Of a stretch of DNA of 13,006 nucleotides, positions 1 to 7,113 are shown one piece after another. Origin of the DNA: CBDUMN01 sp965368335. GTDB taxonomy: Bacteria > Pseudomonadota > Alphaproteobacteria > Rhodospirillales > JAPHRK01. The stretch covers positions 1 through 13,006 of the forward strand of contig CBDUMN010000096.1 in NCBI GenBank assembly GCA_965368335.1, read 5' to 3'. The first letter of the stretch is position 1; the number at the start of each line of letters is the position of its first letter. The position numbers were made by a program, and so were the translations under genes. The notes below the pieces were generated by a model that was given only the letters and a program-made list of their open reading frames with translations, searched no databases and was not told where the DNA came from.

Positions 1-52
1 GGATCTTTACGTTGTAATCAACAACTCGCTTCACTGCGACTAAGACTTTCAT
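1..52 (-). CDS. etfB: Electron transfer flavoprotein beta subunit, N-terminal fragment (cut by window edge)
   Basis: The reverse strand from an ATG at 52-50 reads MKVLVAVKRVVDYNVKI and runs off the window. This is the characteristic N-terminus of alphaproteobacterial EtfB, the AMP-binding beta subunit of the electron transfer flavoprotein. In the family, EtfAB takes electrons from acyl-CoA dehydrogenases and passes them to ETF-ubiquinone oxidoreductase. An AGAGGAAAG ribosome binding site lies just before the ATG. The gene starts 24 bases after the fadD stop on the same strand, so the two are probably co-transcribed. That fits a beta-oxidation role: FadD makes acyl-CoA and ETF takes electrons from its oxidation. 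Only 17 residues are visible, so the call rests on the N-terminal match and context; etfA is expected next but is outside the window. Confidence 0.85.
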   Translation of the reverse strand, partial: MKVLVAVKRVVDYNVKI

Positions 53-76
53 GGCTTTCCTCTGTCTTTTAAGCCG

Positions 77-1699
77 TTACAGGTCCCGAAGTTCGCGGCG
101 CAAAATCTTGCCCACGGCGGACTTGGGAATTTCATCGATAAAGGTCACATGCTTGGGCACTTTATAGGCCGTTAGGTTATCGCGGCAAAAATCCCGTACA
201 ACATCTTCATCAATGCCGCTATCTTGTTTTCTGACAGCAAAAACCTTAACCGCCTCGCCGGTTTTATCGTCGGGAACGCCGACGCAGGCGCATTCGACAA
301 TATCAACATGGGCGGCTAAAACACCTTCAATTTCATTGGGATAGACATTGAAACCCGAAACCAGGATCATGTCTTTCTTGCGATCAACGATCTTGAAGTA
401 TCCATCCTCGGTCATAATCGCCACATCGCCGGTACGGAAGAACCCGTCCGATGTCATGACTTTCGCCGTTTCCTCAGGCTTGTTCCAATAGCCCTGCATA
501 ACCTGAGGACCGCGGGCGCAAAGCTCACCGGATTCTCCCAGTGCAGGCTCTTTATCCTCATCATTGAGCAATTTGATCTCGGTTGACGGCAGCGGCAAGC
601 CAATGGAGTTCATGAACTCGGTTCCATCCACCGGGTTGACGGTCAGGACGGGCGAGGTTTCGGAAAGACCGTACCCTTCCAAAATGAGATTGCCGGTTTT
701 CTCTTGCCACTTATTGGCAACCGCCTCCTGAACCTTGGTGCCGCCGCCAATGCAGACTTTGAGATTGGAGAAATCCAAATTTTTAAACTCAGGATGCAGC
801 ATCATGCCGTTAAACAGCGTATTGACCGCCGTGAAGGCCGTAAACTTACGGCCTTTCAAAGTGCCGATAAAAACATCCATGTCGCGCGGATTGGGGATTA
901 GCAAATTACACCCGCCAAGGCTGCCGTAGATCATCATATTCACGGTCAGGGCGAAGATATGATAAAGCGGCAGCGCGGTGACGATCAGTTCGTTGCCTTC
1001 TTCCAGCTTAGGTGACAGCCACTGACGGGTCTGCGCCACATTGACCGCCACATTGTAGTGCGACAGCGTCGCGCCCTTTGAAAGACCTGTGGTGCCGCCC
1101 GTGTATTGCAAAAACGCAATATCTTTCGGCTCAACCGAAACTGGCGTGAAGACTTCCTCAAGCCCCTCAACGACAGCCTCGTGGAACCACCCCATACCTT
1201 CCGGCAGGTCGGGACGTGCGATGCCGTCCGCCATCAGATCCTGCGGACCGATAACCATGACCGATTTAACCGGCGTGTTAGCGGCAATTTCGGCAAATGT
1301 CGGCAGAACGCCGACAAAGACAATCAAAGCTTCCGCACCCGAATCGTTTAACTGGTGCTCAAGTTCGCGCGGCGTATAAAGCGGGTTTACGTTGACAACC
1401 GTCAAACCGGCCCGTAGCGCCCCGAGACTGGCGACGGGATTAGGCAATAAGTTGGGCGACATCAGCGCAATGCGGTCACCCTTTTTCATCCCCGCCTTGT
1501 TTTGAAGATAGGCGGCAAAGGCTTTCGATTTTTCGTCGAGTTCACTAAACGTCATGGTCCGACCAAGACATTCAAACGCCGGGCGATCAGCGAATTTCCC
1601 GAAAGAATTCTCGAAAATTTTGACAATGGTATCTTGGGCGATTTCACCCAGTTCCGCATCAACACCTTGCGGATAGCTTTTCAGCCAAACCTTTTCCAT
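77..1699 (-). CDS. fadD: Long-chain-fatty-acid--CoA ligase (acyl-CoA synthetase)
   Basis: A 540-residue adenylate-forming enzyme that activates long-chain fatty acids with ATP and CoA, the entry step of fatty-acid degradation. Visible motifs: the ATP/AMP-binding loop YTGGTTGLSKGA at about residues 199-210, GYGLSETSP at 342-350, and the fatty acyl-CoA synthetase signature at about 418-449 (DGFFRTGD through DRKKDMILVSG). The C-terminal catalytic lysine lies in KSAVGKILRR (about residue 531). Length is close to the usual 550-560 residues. I chose the ATG at 1699-1697 (MEKVWLKSYPQG) over an upstream in-frame start at 1774: AGGGG sits 8 bases before it, and the extra 25 residues do not look like the family. 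It shares a transcript with etfB downstream and is divergent from an AraC-type regulator, which may control it. Confidence 0.95.
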   Translation of the reverse strand: MEKVWLKSYPQGVDAELGEIAQDTIVKIFENSFGKFADRPAFECLGRTMTFSELDEKSKAFAAYLQNKAGMKKGDRIALMSPNLLPNPVASLGALRAGLTVVNVNPLYTPRELEHQLNDSGAEALIVFVGVLPTFAEIAANTPVKSVMVIGPQDLMADGIARPDLPEGMGWFHEAVVEGLEEVFTPVSVEPKDIAFLQYTGGTTGLSKGATLSHYNVAVNVAQTRQWLSPKLEEGNELIVTALPLYHIFALTVNMMIYGSLGGCNLLIPNPRDMDVFIGTLKGRKFTAFTAVNTLFNGMMLHPEFKNLDFSNLKVCIGGGTKVQEAVANKWQEKTGNLILEGYGLSETSPVLTVNPVDGTEFMNSIGLPLPSTEIKLLNDEDKEPALGESGELCARGPQVMQGYWNKPEETAKVMTSDGFFRTGDVAIMTEDGYFKIVDRKKDMILVSGFNVYPNEIEGVLAAHVDIVECACVGVPDDKTGEAVKVFAVRKQDSGIDEDVVRDFCRDNLTAYKVPKHVTFIDEIPKSAVGKILRRELRDL

Positions 1700-1889
1700 A
1701 AAGCACCCCTGCCGGAAAAAACCGTTCTTTTGTGAAAGCGATGATAGGCATGCACTCCCCGCCATTCTTGTCATTTAATGCCGTTTTATTGTCAATTTAC
1801 GACAGTGAGACTAAGGTAACGGGCGAGATGCGCTTTACCCTAATAAGTATCTGGGGTGATCGCAGGACAAGACAAAAGGCTTTTTTTGC

Positions 1890-2894
1890 ATGATCGAAGT
1901 CAGAGATCCGGAGTTTAAACAACGCGCCATCGTCGATGGCGTGGCAATGACCGGAATGGACCGTTTTTTGCGAAAGGCACCGGGAGGATATCTTCCGGTC
2001 TTTCGCGAAATTGGCGTCGATCCGGCGATTGTCGGCACCCCAGGTCGAACAACCTTGCTTCGCAATTACATGGCCTATTTTGAAGTGGGAGCGAAACACG
2101 CCGACGATCCGGCCTTCGGCCTTCACTATGGAGCGCTCACCCGTCCGCACCTGACAGGCATTCCTGGATACAGCATCCTCAACTCAACCAATCTGCGCGA
2201 CGCCATGATCAATTTCGCTCTCACCGTCCCGGTGATCGTCGAAGGTCTCGACCTCTGGCTGGTCGAAGATGACGACACGGCCTATTACCAATGGCTGATT
2301 GTCGAAGAACGCAATGAGGCGCACTGGCAGTTCGCTGAATTCGTCAATGCATTTTTGCTCAGCATGTTTCGCGGCATTATGGGGCGACGCTGGCTACCTC
2401 GCGAAGTTCATTATCGTCACCCGCCACCGGGCGACGTCTTCGAAGCGCCCGTCCACTTCGGTCGACCGGTCAACGCGCTTGTGATTGACCGACAAGACCT
2501 CAACAAACGCAATTTGCGGGCCGACCCCTACCTTCGCAAACTACTATTGCACCAAGCGGAAACCCAACTGGCGCACCGTCGTCGCCCGACCGACCCCTTG
2601 CGGGTTGTTCGCAGCACCATCAGCCAAGCGCTCTCTCAGGGCTTGAGCGACATTACGTTCATCGCCGACCGACTGGGCATCTCTCCACGCGCTTTGCAAC
2701 GTCTGCTCAATGCGCAAGGGACAACATTTCGCACCTTACTCGAAGACGTCAGGTTTGAACTGGCCCGCGATCTCCTGGGCGACCCGACTTTGCCAATGAA
2801 CGATATAGCCTATCGTTTAGGCTACGCTGAGGTTTCCGCCTTTTCTCGCGCCTTTTCCCGATGGGCCGGAGTTTCGCCTAAACATTACCGCTAA
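1890..2894 (+). CDS. AraC-family transcriptional regulator with arabinose-binding-like N-terminal domain
   Basis: A 334-residue regulator. The C-terminal 87 residues (about 248-334) form a double helix-turn-helix AraC DNA-binding domain: the first HTH includes FIADRLGISPRALQRLL, the second NDIAYRLGYAEVSAFSRAF, ending in the typical WAGVSPKHYR. The N-terminal ~200 residues resemble the effector-binding domain of the OruR/VqsM-type AraC subfamily (Arabinose_bd), as distinct from a cupin AraC domain. The ATG at 1890 has a weak AAAGG upstream; an ATG 19 codons later (MTGMDRF) is an alternative. It is divergent from fadD across 190 bases, so control of fadD-etf is a reasonable inference, but no operator could be fixed by eye. 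Its stop codon overlaps that of the convergent DUF2189 gene. The effector is unknown. Confidence 0.88.
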   Translation: MIEVRDPEFKQRAIVDGVAMTGMDRFLRKAPGGYLPVFREIGVDPAIVGTPGRTTLLRNYMAYFEVGAKHADDPAFGLHYGALTRPHLTGIPGYSILNSTNLRDAMINFALTVPVIVEGLDLWLVEDDDTAYYQWLIVEERNEAHWQFAEFVNAFLLSMFRGIMGRRWLPREVHYRHPPPGDVFEAPVHFGRPVNALVIDRQDLNKRNLRADPYLRKLLLHQAETQLAHRRRPTDPLRVVRSTISQALSQGLSDITFIADRLGISPRALQRLLNAQGTTFRTLLEDVRFELARDLLGDPTLPMNDIAYRLGYAEVSAFSRAFSRWAGVSPKHYR

Positions 2895-3670
2895 GGACGA
2901 AAGCTCTTATAAGCATGCCAAGATGCATATCCGGCAACCGGCAAGGTCACCGCGAGGCCAATAAACAATGTAACCATCCCGCAGGCGGTCAATAGAACCA
3001 GCACCGCCCCCCAGCTCGCCATGACGCGAGGATTGGCCGTTATGGCGGCCAAACTGAAGGCCATTGCATCAAATGCAGAAATGTTTTCACTGACAATCAT
3101 CGGCATGGAAATCGCACTGACGGCAAAAGCCAATGCGGCGAGAACGCCCCCAACAACCGTTCCAAGAACCAAAAAAATCGGTGTCTGCGGCTGGCTGATC
3201 AGCCCCTGGTAAAAGGTCTCTAAGCTTGGCGGCGTTCCACCATAGAAAACCGAAAAGATCACCATGGCCAGCAGCAACCAAGCCATCATGATGAGCATTA
3301 GAACAAAACCGACGAAAGCCAGCTGTCCAAGATTCTTAAAACTGGACTTAACAGCCGCGGCCAAATCAATGACTGCTCCTTCGGCCCGCATCCTGGCGAT
3401 TTCATAAAACAAGACGGCAAACAGAGGCGCGACGATTAGAAAACCGGACATAAGGGGCAGGAGAAACGAGGTAAGTCCGACCGCTTGAAGCCAAAAAACC
3501 ATGGCGTATCCGGCAATGACATAAACACCGCCAGCCGCCACACTGATCACCGGACTATTTTTAAAATCAGCCCAACCGGATTGTACCCAACGGGTCGTAT
3601 CTTCAATCCTGACTTGCGGAATAGATGCGTTTTGCGCACTTCCAATTCTAATACCCAGAGCTGCCGCCAT
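2891..3670 (-). CDS. DUF2189 family integral membrane protein
   Basis: A 259-residue hydrophobic protein with about six predicted membrane segments by eye (around YVIAGYAMVFWL, LMSGFLIVAPLFAVLFY, FVGFVLMLIMMAWLLLAMVIF, FLVLGTVVGGVLAALAFAV, and two near the C-terminus around WGAVLVLLTACGMVTLF and IGLAVTLPVAGYASW). The soluble N-terminus, the RMRAEG loop and the ending PVAGYASWHAYKSF match the DUF2189 family common in alphaproteobacteria, which has no established biochemical function. I chose the ATG at 3670-3668 (MAAALGIRIG), preceded by GAGGTGGG, over an upstream in-frame start at 3706. It stands alone: convergent with the AraC gene (TAG and TAA stops overlap by 4 bases) and divergent from the thioesterase. 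Confidence 0.82.
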   Translation of the reverse strand: MAAALGIRIGSAQNASIPQVRIEDTTRWVQSGWADFKNSPVISVAAGGVYVIAGYAMVFWLQAVGLTSFLLPLMSGFLIVAPLFAVLFYEIARMRAEGAVIDLAAAVKSSFKNLGQLAFVGFVLMLIMMAWLLLAMVIFSVFYGGTPPSLETFYQGLISQPQTPIFLVLGTVVGGVLAALAFAVSAISMPMIVSENISAFDAMAFSLAAITANPRVMASWGAVLVLLTACGMVTLFIGLAVTLPVAGYASWHAYKSFRP

Positions 3671-3819
3671 GAACCCACCTCGCCTGTTAATTAGAACCAA
3701 TTGCAAACCATACTAATCCATTTATTTAGTTTTGAATACTTCTAAACAAACAAGCATCCTAGACAGGTCGGCAGCTAAACTTATAGGTTTCAGTGAATTA
3801 TAGTTGACAGGGAGTTATC

Positions 3820-4311
3820 ATGCCGAACGCATTGCCGTTAAGTCTTTACCAAACTGACATCAAGAAAGAATGGCTGGATTACAACGACCATCTCAATGTG
3901 GCCAACTATGTTCTGATTTTTGATGAGGCTGGCGTTGCGCTGTTCGATCATCTTGGCATGGGTGAGGCCTATTCGATGGAAACAGGCGGCTCCTGGGTTG
4001 TTCTTGAAAACCATGTGACTTACGACCTTGAGCTGGTCTTGGGGGACAAGGTGAAAGTAACGACCCAAATCATCGATTATGATGCAAAGCGCCTACACCT
4101 CTATCATGAAATCCATAAATTAGGCGGTGAAGTGGAGGGCCCCTCTTCGACCTGCGAACAGATGACCATGTTTTTCGATTTAAATGCCCGCCGGGCCGCA
4201 GCGTTTCCCGAACATGTGATGGAAAACATTACCCGCATCGCCAACCAACAGAAGACATTGCCAAAACCGGCAAATATTGGCCGAACTATTGGCATTAAAA
4301 GAACAAAATAA
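3820..4311 (+). CDS. Thioesterase family protein (4HBT-type hotdog fold), possibly betainyl-CoA thioesterase-like
   Basis: A 163-residue protein with hotdog-fold acyl-CoA thioesterase features. Near the N-terminus EWLDYNDHLNVANYVLIFDEA carries the conserved Asp/Asn-His-x-Asn-x-x-x-Tyr pattern on the long helix. A later strand, VVLENHVTYDLELVLGDKVKV, is typical of the 4HBT_2 group, and the C-terminal part contains the TCEQMTMFFDLNARRAAAFPE segment. The overall pattern recalls the betainyl-CoA thioesterases of carnitine degradation (CdhB), but no carnitine genes are visible here, so the substrate is left open. The ATG follows GGGAG by five bases. The gene is single, 149 bases from the divergent DUF2189 gene, and ends 14 bases before the convergent end of the ectoine operon. 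Confidence 0.8.
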   Translation: MPNALPLSLYQTDIKKEWLDYNDHLNVANYVLIFDEAGVALFDHLGMGEAYSMETGGSWVVLENHVTYDLELVLGDKVKVTTQIIDYDAKRLHLYHEIHKLGGEVEGPSSTCEQMTMFFDLNARRAAAFPEHVMENITRIANQQKTLPKPANIGRTIGIKRTK

Positions 4312-4325
4312 GATCGGAAGAAATT

Positions 4326-4607
4326 TCACCCCAGCTTTACGGCTATCGGCAGATTGAGTGGAGCATGAGGAAGAAAGCTCTCCGAGGTATCTTCCTCCCT
4401 CATAGCGACTTGTGTCGCCATGAGCTCTTTGACCGAACCGTTTTCATTGGCCGGTCCTTCCCAAAAAACAACGATATCACCATCATCGAAATAAGTGTGA
4501 TGGCCGAAAAGGGCACGAAGGTTACGAAGGAGAGAGCCTCCCTCCCCCATAACCTTGAACTCGGTCTGCATCTCAATTTGGTAGATATGACCTGATGTAA
4601 GCTCCAT
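4326..4607 (-). CDS. Hypothetical 93-residue protein, last gene of the ectoine operon
   Basis: I do not recognise this protein. It begins MELTSGHIYQIEMQTEFKVM and ends LPIAVKLG. It looks soluble and mixed alpha/beta, with alternating hydrophobic strands (HIYQIEMQTEF and TYFDDGDIVVFWEGP) and no signal peptide, membrane segment or cysteine pair. It is judged real because it starts only 14 bases after the ectC stop on the same strand, has an AGAGGGGG ribosome binding site directly before its ATG, fills the space up to the convergent thioesterase gene, and has an acidic, well-mixed composition unlike a shadow frame. Position suggests a link to ectoine synthesis or salt response, but that is inference only. 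It is not EctD (about 300 residues) or an aspartokinase, the usual extra ectoine genes. Confidence 0.7.
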   Translation of the reverse strand: MELTSGHIYQIEMQTEFKVMGEGGSLLRNLRALFGHHTYFDDGDIVVFWEGPANENGSVKELMATQVAMREEDTSESFLPHAPLNLPIAVKLG

Positions 4608-4621
4608 GCCCCCTCTTACTG

Positions 4622-5017
4622 CTAATCTTCTTCTAAAATCGGATAGGTCCCTTCTCGATCATGGACCTCGGTTCCGGTTAAGGGCGGATTGAAAACGCAG
4701 ATAAGTCGTAAGTCTTCCGTAGCTCTAAGGTGGTGCTTTTCATGACCATTGAGCGCATACATCGTGCCATCTGTAATCTTGTGAATTTCCCCGGTCGTCA
4801 GGTCTTCGAGTTCCCCCTTACCGGCGACACAATAGACCGCCTCAAGGTGGTTCTTGTACCAAATCAGGGTTTCGGTTCCGGCAAAGATCGTCGTTTCATG
4901 GAAAGAAAAGCCCATTCCGTCACGGCGTAAAAGGAACCGACGGCTGACCCAATTGCCGTTCTCGGCTTTAACGTCCCTCTCGGTCCCGACAATATCTTCA
5001 AGTCTCGTGACGATCAC
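4622..5017 (-). CDS. ectC: L-ectoine synthase
   Basis: A 131-residue cupin enzyme that closes the ring of N-gamma-acetyl-diaminobutyrate to give ectoine, the last step of the pathway, in the cytoplasm. Family hallmarks are clear: ENGNWVSRRFLL, GMGFSFHETTIFAGTET, YKNHLEAVYCVAGKGE and MYALNGHEKHHLRA. The iron ligands known from characterised EctC proteins (Glu, Tyr, His) correspond to E59, Y87 and H95, and the substrate-contacting W23, R27, T42, C107 and F109 are present. Length is normal. It starts with GTG at 5017-5015, overlapping the ectB TGA as GTGA, and GAGGGGGG inside the end of ectB serves as ribosome binding site, so translation is probably coupled to ectB. Confidence 0.97.
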   Translation of the reverse strand: MIVTRLEDIVGTERDVKAENGNWVSRRFLLRRDGMGFSFHETTIFAGTETLIWYKNHLEAVYCVAGKGELEDLTTGEIHKITDGTMYALNGHEKHHLRATEDLRLICVFNPPLTGTEVHDREGTYPILEED

Positions 5018-6291
5018 TGGAAGCCCCCCTCAAAAATTTTCGTACGACGCGAAGCGATCTCACCAATTGCTTCATCCACAACATCCAGACCTTCTCTGAG
5101 GAGTTCTTCCTCGATGATCAGCGGAGGCAGGAACTTCAACACACTATCGTCAGCACCCGCCGTTTCGATAATCAGTCCGCGCTCAAAAGCCGCTTTGGAA
5201 ACTTCGCCAGCCCGGCTTTCCTGGTGGAAATCCAGCCCCCAGGCCATGCCGACGCCCCGGACAGTTATCCCTTCATCAGGATATTTGTCTGCCAACTCCA
5301 ATAGGCGTTCTTCAATGATTTTTCCTTTATGCACAATGGCATCCTGGAAATCTGAATTTTCCCAATAGCTCAGAGCCTGTGTTGCCGCAACAAAGGCAAG
5401 GTTATTACCACGGAAAGTACCCGTATGCTCACCCGGTTGCCATTGGTCAATCTCAGGACGCATGAGAAGCAGGGAAAGGGGAAGTCCGCCGCCAATCGAC
5501 TTGGAGACCGTCACCATGTCGGGGGTGATCCCGGCACGCTCAAAACTAAAGAACGGACCGGTGCGACCGTTCCCCATCTGGATATCATCAATAATCAGCA
5601 GCATATCGAACTCGTGACACATTTTTTCGAGTCCCTGGAGCCATTCGTCGCTGGCAACGTTGATGCCACCTTCGCCCTGCACCGTTTCGACAATCACAGC
5701 CGCGGGCAAATCGACGCCGCTCGACTGATCTTCGAGAAATTTGCGGAAATAATCGAGAGTATTCACCTCAGGACCAAAATAGCCATCAAAGGGCATAAAG
5801 TCCGTATTGGCCCTCAAGCCGTAAGACTCATCACGATAGAAGCTATTCCCGGTCACCGCCAGCGACCCCATGGTCAAGCCGTGGTAACCGTTAGTGAACG
5901 CAATAATATTGGAACGCCGCTTGACCATACGAGCCAGCTTCATTGCCGTTTCCACGGCATTGGTGCCGGTCGGTCCCGGGAACTGGATTTTGTATTCCAA
6001 ATTTCGCGGTTTGAAGATCGTATCGACCATCTTCTGAAGAAACGCACATTTGGCCGTCGTCGCTTTATCAAGCGCGTGGACGATGCCGTCGTGGTTCAGA
6101 TAATCGATCAAGGCCTGCTTGATGGCCGGATCGTTATGGCCGTAATTGAGAGTACCGGCGCCGGCAAAAAAATCAATATAACGATTATCCTGTTCATCAT
6201 AGATAATCGCACCTTTTGCAACGTCAAAAACCGCCGGAAACGAACGGACATAGCCTCTAACGTCTGATTCAACTTGTTCAATGATACGCAT
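5014..6291 (-). CDS. ectB: Diaminobutyrate--2-oxoglutarate transaminase
   Basis: A 425-residue class III PLP aminotransferase that converts aspartate 4-semialdehyde and glutamate to 2,4-diaminobutyrate, the first ectoine step. Seen: the PLP lysine K264 in TVSKSIGGGLPLSLL, the aspartates of LLIIDDIQMGNGRTG around residue 235, the FPGPTGTNAVETAMKLAR segment (about 104-121) and GEHTGTFRGNNLAF. The start MRIIEQVESDVRGYVRSFP matches the usual EctB N-terminus, so I use the ATG at 6291-6289 and not the in-frame start at 6339, which would overlap the end of ectA. The ribosome binding site is weak (AAAGAG inside the end of ectA), with 7 bases between the genes. The stop overlaps the GTG of ectC. Confidence 0.97.
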   Translation of the reverse strand: MRIIEQVESDVRGYVRSFPAVFDVAKGAIIYDEQDNRYIDFFAGAGTLNYGHNDPAIKQALIDYLNHDGIVHALDKATTAKCAFLQKMVDTIFKPRNLEYKIQFPGPTGTNAVETAMKLARMVKRRSNIIAFTNGYHGLTMGSLAVTGNSFYRDESYGLRANTDFMPFDGYFGPEVNTLDYFRKFLEDQSSGVDLPAAVIVETVQGEGGINVASDEWLQGLEKMCHEFDMLLIIDDIQMGNGRTGPFFSFERAGITPDMVTVSKSIGGGLPLSLLLMRPEIDQWQPGEHTGTFRGNNLAFVAATQALSYWENSDFQDAIVHKGKIIEERLLELADKYPDEGITVRGVGMAWGLDFHQESRAGEVSKAAFERGLIIETAGADDSVLKFLPPLIIEEELLREGLDVVDEAIGEIASRRTKIFEGGFQ

Positions 6292-6298
6292 AATTTTT

Positions 6299-6796
6299 TT
6301 ACTCTTTGTTTGAGACGTAAAGGGATGAAAAGGGGCCAATGGTGATTAGAAGCTCTTCTTCATGCTCACCGCCCAGGTCCTCACTCGACAAGAACGGCGA
6401 AAATTCGATCCGTCCCTGAACGCGGAGGGAAAAATTAGTGAAGAATTTTTTCGATGCTTCATTGGAAGGCGTCGCTGTCGCTTCTACAAACTGCACCTGG
6501 GCGCATTCCGGGCGCGACAGAATTTCAAAAAACATTTTTTGAGCCGTGCCGCCTCGCCGAAACGCCTCATCGACAGCCACCTGCCAAAGGAAATATCGAT
6601 CAGGTTTCTCCGGCGGAATAAAACCGGAAATAAAACCAACGATCTCGCCCTTAGAAACAGCAACCGCACTGGTTTTGGCGAAATATCCACCGAGCAGATT
6701 GTAGGCGTATTGGGAGTTTAAATCGAGCGGCGGGCAACGCCCGACCAAGCGGTGTATGTTCAGTCCGTCTTTCAGGACCGGTTCTCGGATTAAAAT
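6299..6796 (-). CDS. ectA: L-2,4-diaminobutyric acid acetyltransferase, probable ATT start
   Basis: A GNAT-fold enzyme that acetylates diaminobutyrate at the gamma amino group using acetyl-CoA, the second ectoine step. Diagnostic segments are RCPPLDLNSQYAYNLL, IVGFISGFIPPEKPDRYFLWQVAVDEAFRRGG (the start of the acetyl-CoA-binding motif) and VQFVEATATPSNEASKKFF. The reading frame is open back to a TAG at 6824-6826 but has no ATG or GTG there; a TTG at 6748 would remove conserved N-terminal sequence. The preceding residues, ILIREPVLKDGLNIHRLV, look like the EctA first strand and helix, so I start at ATT (6796-6794), which follows AGGGAG by 6 bases. This gives 165 residues, at the short end of the family. 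First gene of ectABC plus the 93-residue gene. Confidence 0.9.
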   Translation of the reverse strand: MLIREPVLKDGLNIHRLVGRCPPLDLNSQYAYNLLGGYFAKTSAVAVSKGEIVGFISGFIPPEKPDRYFLWQVAVDEAFRRGGTAQKMFFEILSRPECAQVQFVEATATPSNEASKKFFTNFSLRVQGRIEFSPFLSSEDLGGEHEEELLITIGPFSSLYVSNKE

Positions 6797-6820
6797 ACCT
6801 GGCTCCCTGCCCTTACGGGC
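6794..6820 (-). promoter_or_regulatory. ectA translation initiation region with small hairpin
   Basis: On the minus strand, GCCC-GTAA-GGGC (6820-6809) can form a 4-bp stem closed by a GNRA-type tetraloop. It is followed directly by the Shine-Dalgarno sequence AGGGAG (6808-6803), a 6-base spacer and the ATT codon at 6796-6794. The ribosome binding site is better than those of ectB or fadD, and this spacing decides the start. The hairpin is short and its role is unproven. Confidence 0.5.
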
Positions 6821-7113
6821 TTTCTATTCACTGATAACGAAAACGGGGGCGGCTGCGAAGTCAATTCACTACGCAACCATCGCGCTTTCGGCGTTATAGA
6901 TGCCGGGTTTTGACAGCCAGTTCATTAACATAAGATGGGTTCCATTAAAGTGGGCAATTACTGCAATCAATTCCCCTCTTCAACTCAAGCATTTACCCGC
7001 ACTACGGCTAAATGTCCGGAACAAAACATTTTTTCCCTTTAATAGGGGTTCCAACTTAACCTATGCTACCCCCTCATTGAGTGCATCTTTTCTATTCTAA
7101 TTGAAACTGACAC
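6797..7113. other. 317-base intergenic region between ectA and the Crp/Fnr gene
   Basis: Divergent control region. It holds the ectA leader and Shine-Dalgarno sequence, a near-perfect 20-bp palindrome (6855-6874), a minus-strand TATAAC (-10-like, 6898-6893) without a good -35, and a plus-strand TTGACA (6910-6915) with only a weak TAAGAT 15 bases later. Nearer the Crp/Fnr start, TCTAAT at 7096-7101 resembles a -10 box. No reliable promoter pair, terminator or small RNA could be assigned. A 66-codon plus-strand frame at 6900-7100 was not accepted as a gene. Confidence 0.5.
6855..6874. promoter_or_regulatory. Operator-like palindrome upstream of ectA
   Basis: GCGAAGTCAATTCACTACGC is a 20-bp inverted repeat centred on AATT. 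Eight of its ten symmetric base pairs match; only pairs 4/17 and 8/13 fail. It lies 59-78 bases upstream of the ectA ATT codon and about 240 bases upstream of the Crp/Fnr gene. It does not resemble the Crp (TGTGA-N6-TCACA) or Fnr (TTGAT-N4-ATCAA) consensus, so if it is an operator the protein is unknown. Symmetry is seen; function is inference. Confidence 0.45.

Noticed and set aside
1790..1795. Minus-strand TTGACA upstream of fadD as a -35 box
   Set aside because: No acceptable -10 hexamer lies 16-18 bases downstream; the nearest TATCAT is much too far away.
3799..3804. TATAGT as a -10 box for the thioesterase gene
   Set aside because: The only -35 at proper spacing (TAAACT) is very poor and the resulting leader would be under 12 bases.
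5425..6267. 280-codon open frame on the plus strand opposite ectB
   Set aside because: It is the complement of a clearly recognised ectB, has no family-like motif, and has low-complexity runs such as IINITIILFII-type residues from antisense reading.
6910..6930. TTTTGACAGCCAGTTCATTAA as a Crp/Fnr box for autoregulation
   Set aside because: TGA-N8-TCA symmetry is loose and the spacing fits neither the Crp nor the Fnr consensus; kept only as a weak -35-like TTGACA.
6900..7100. 66-codon plus-strand frame in the ectA/Crp-Fnr intergenic region
   Set aside because: No ribosome binding site, no recognisable sequence, and it lies within a region expected to hold two divergent promoters.
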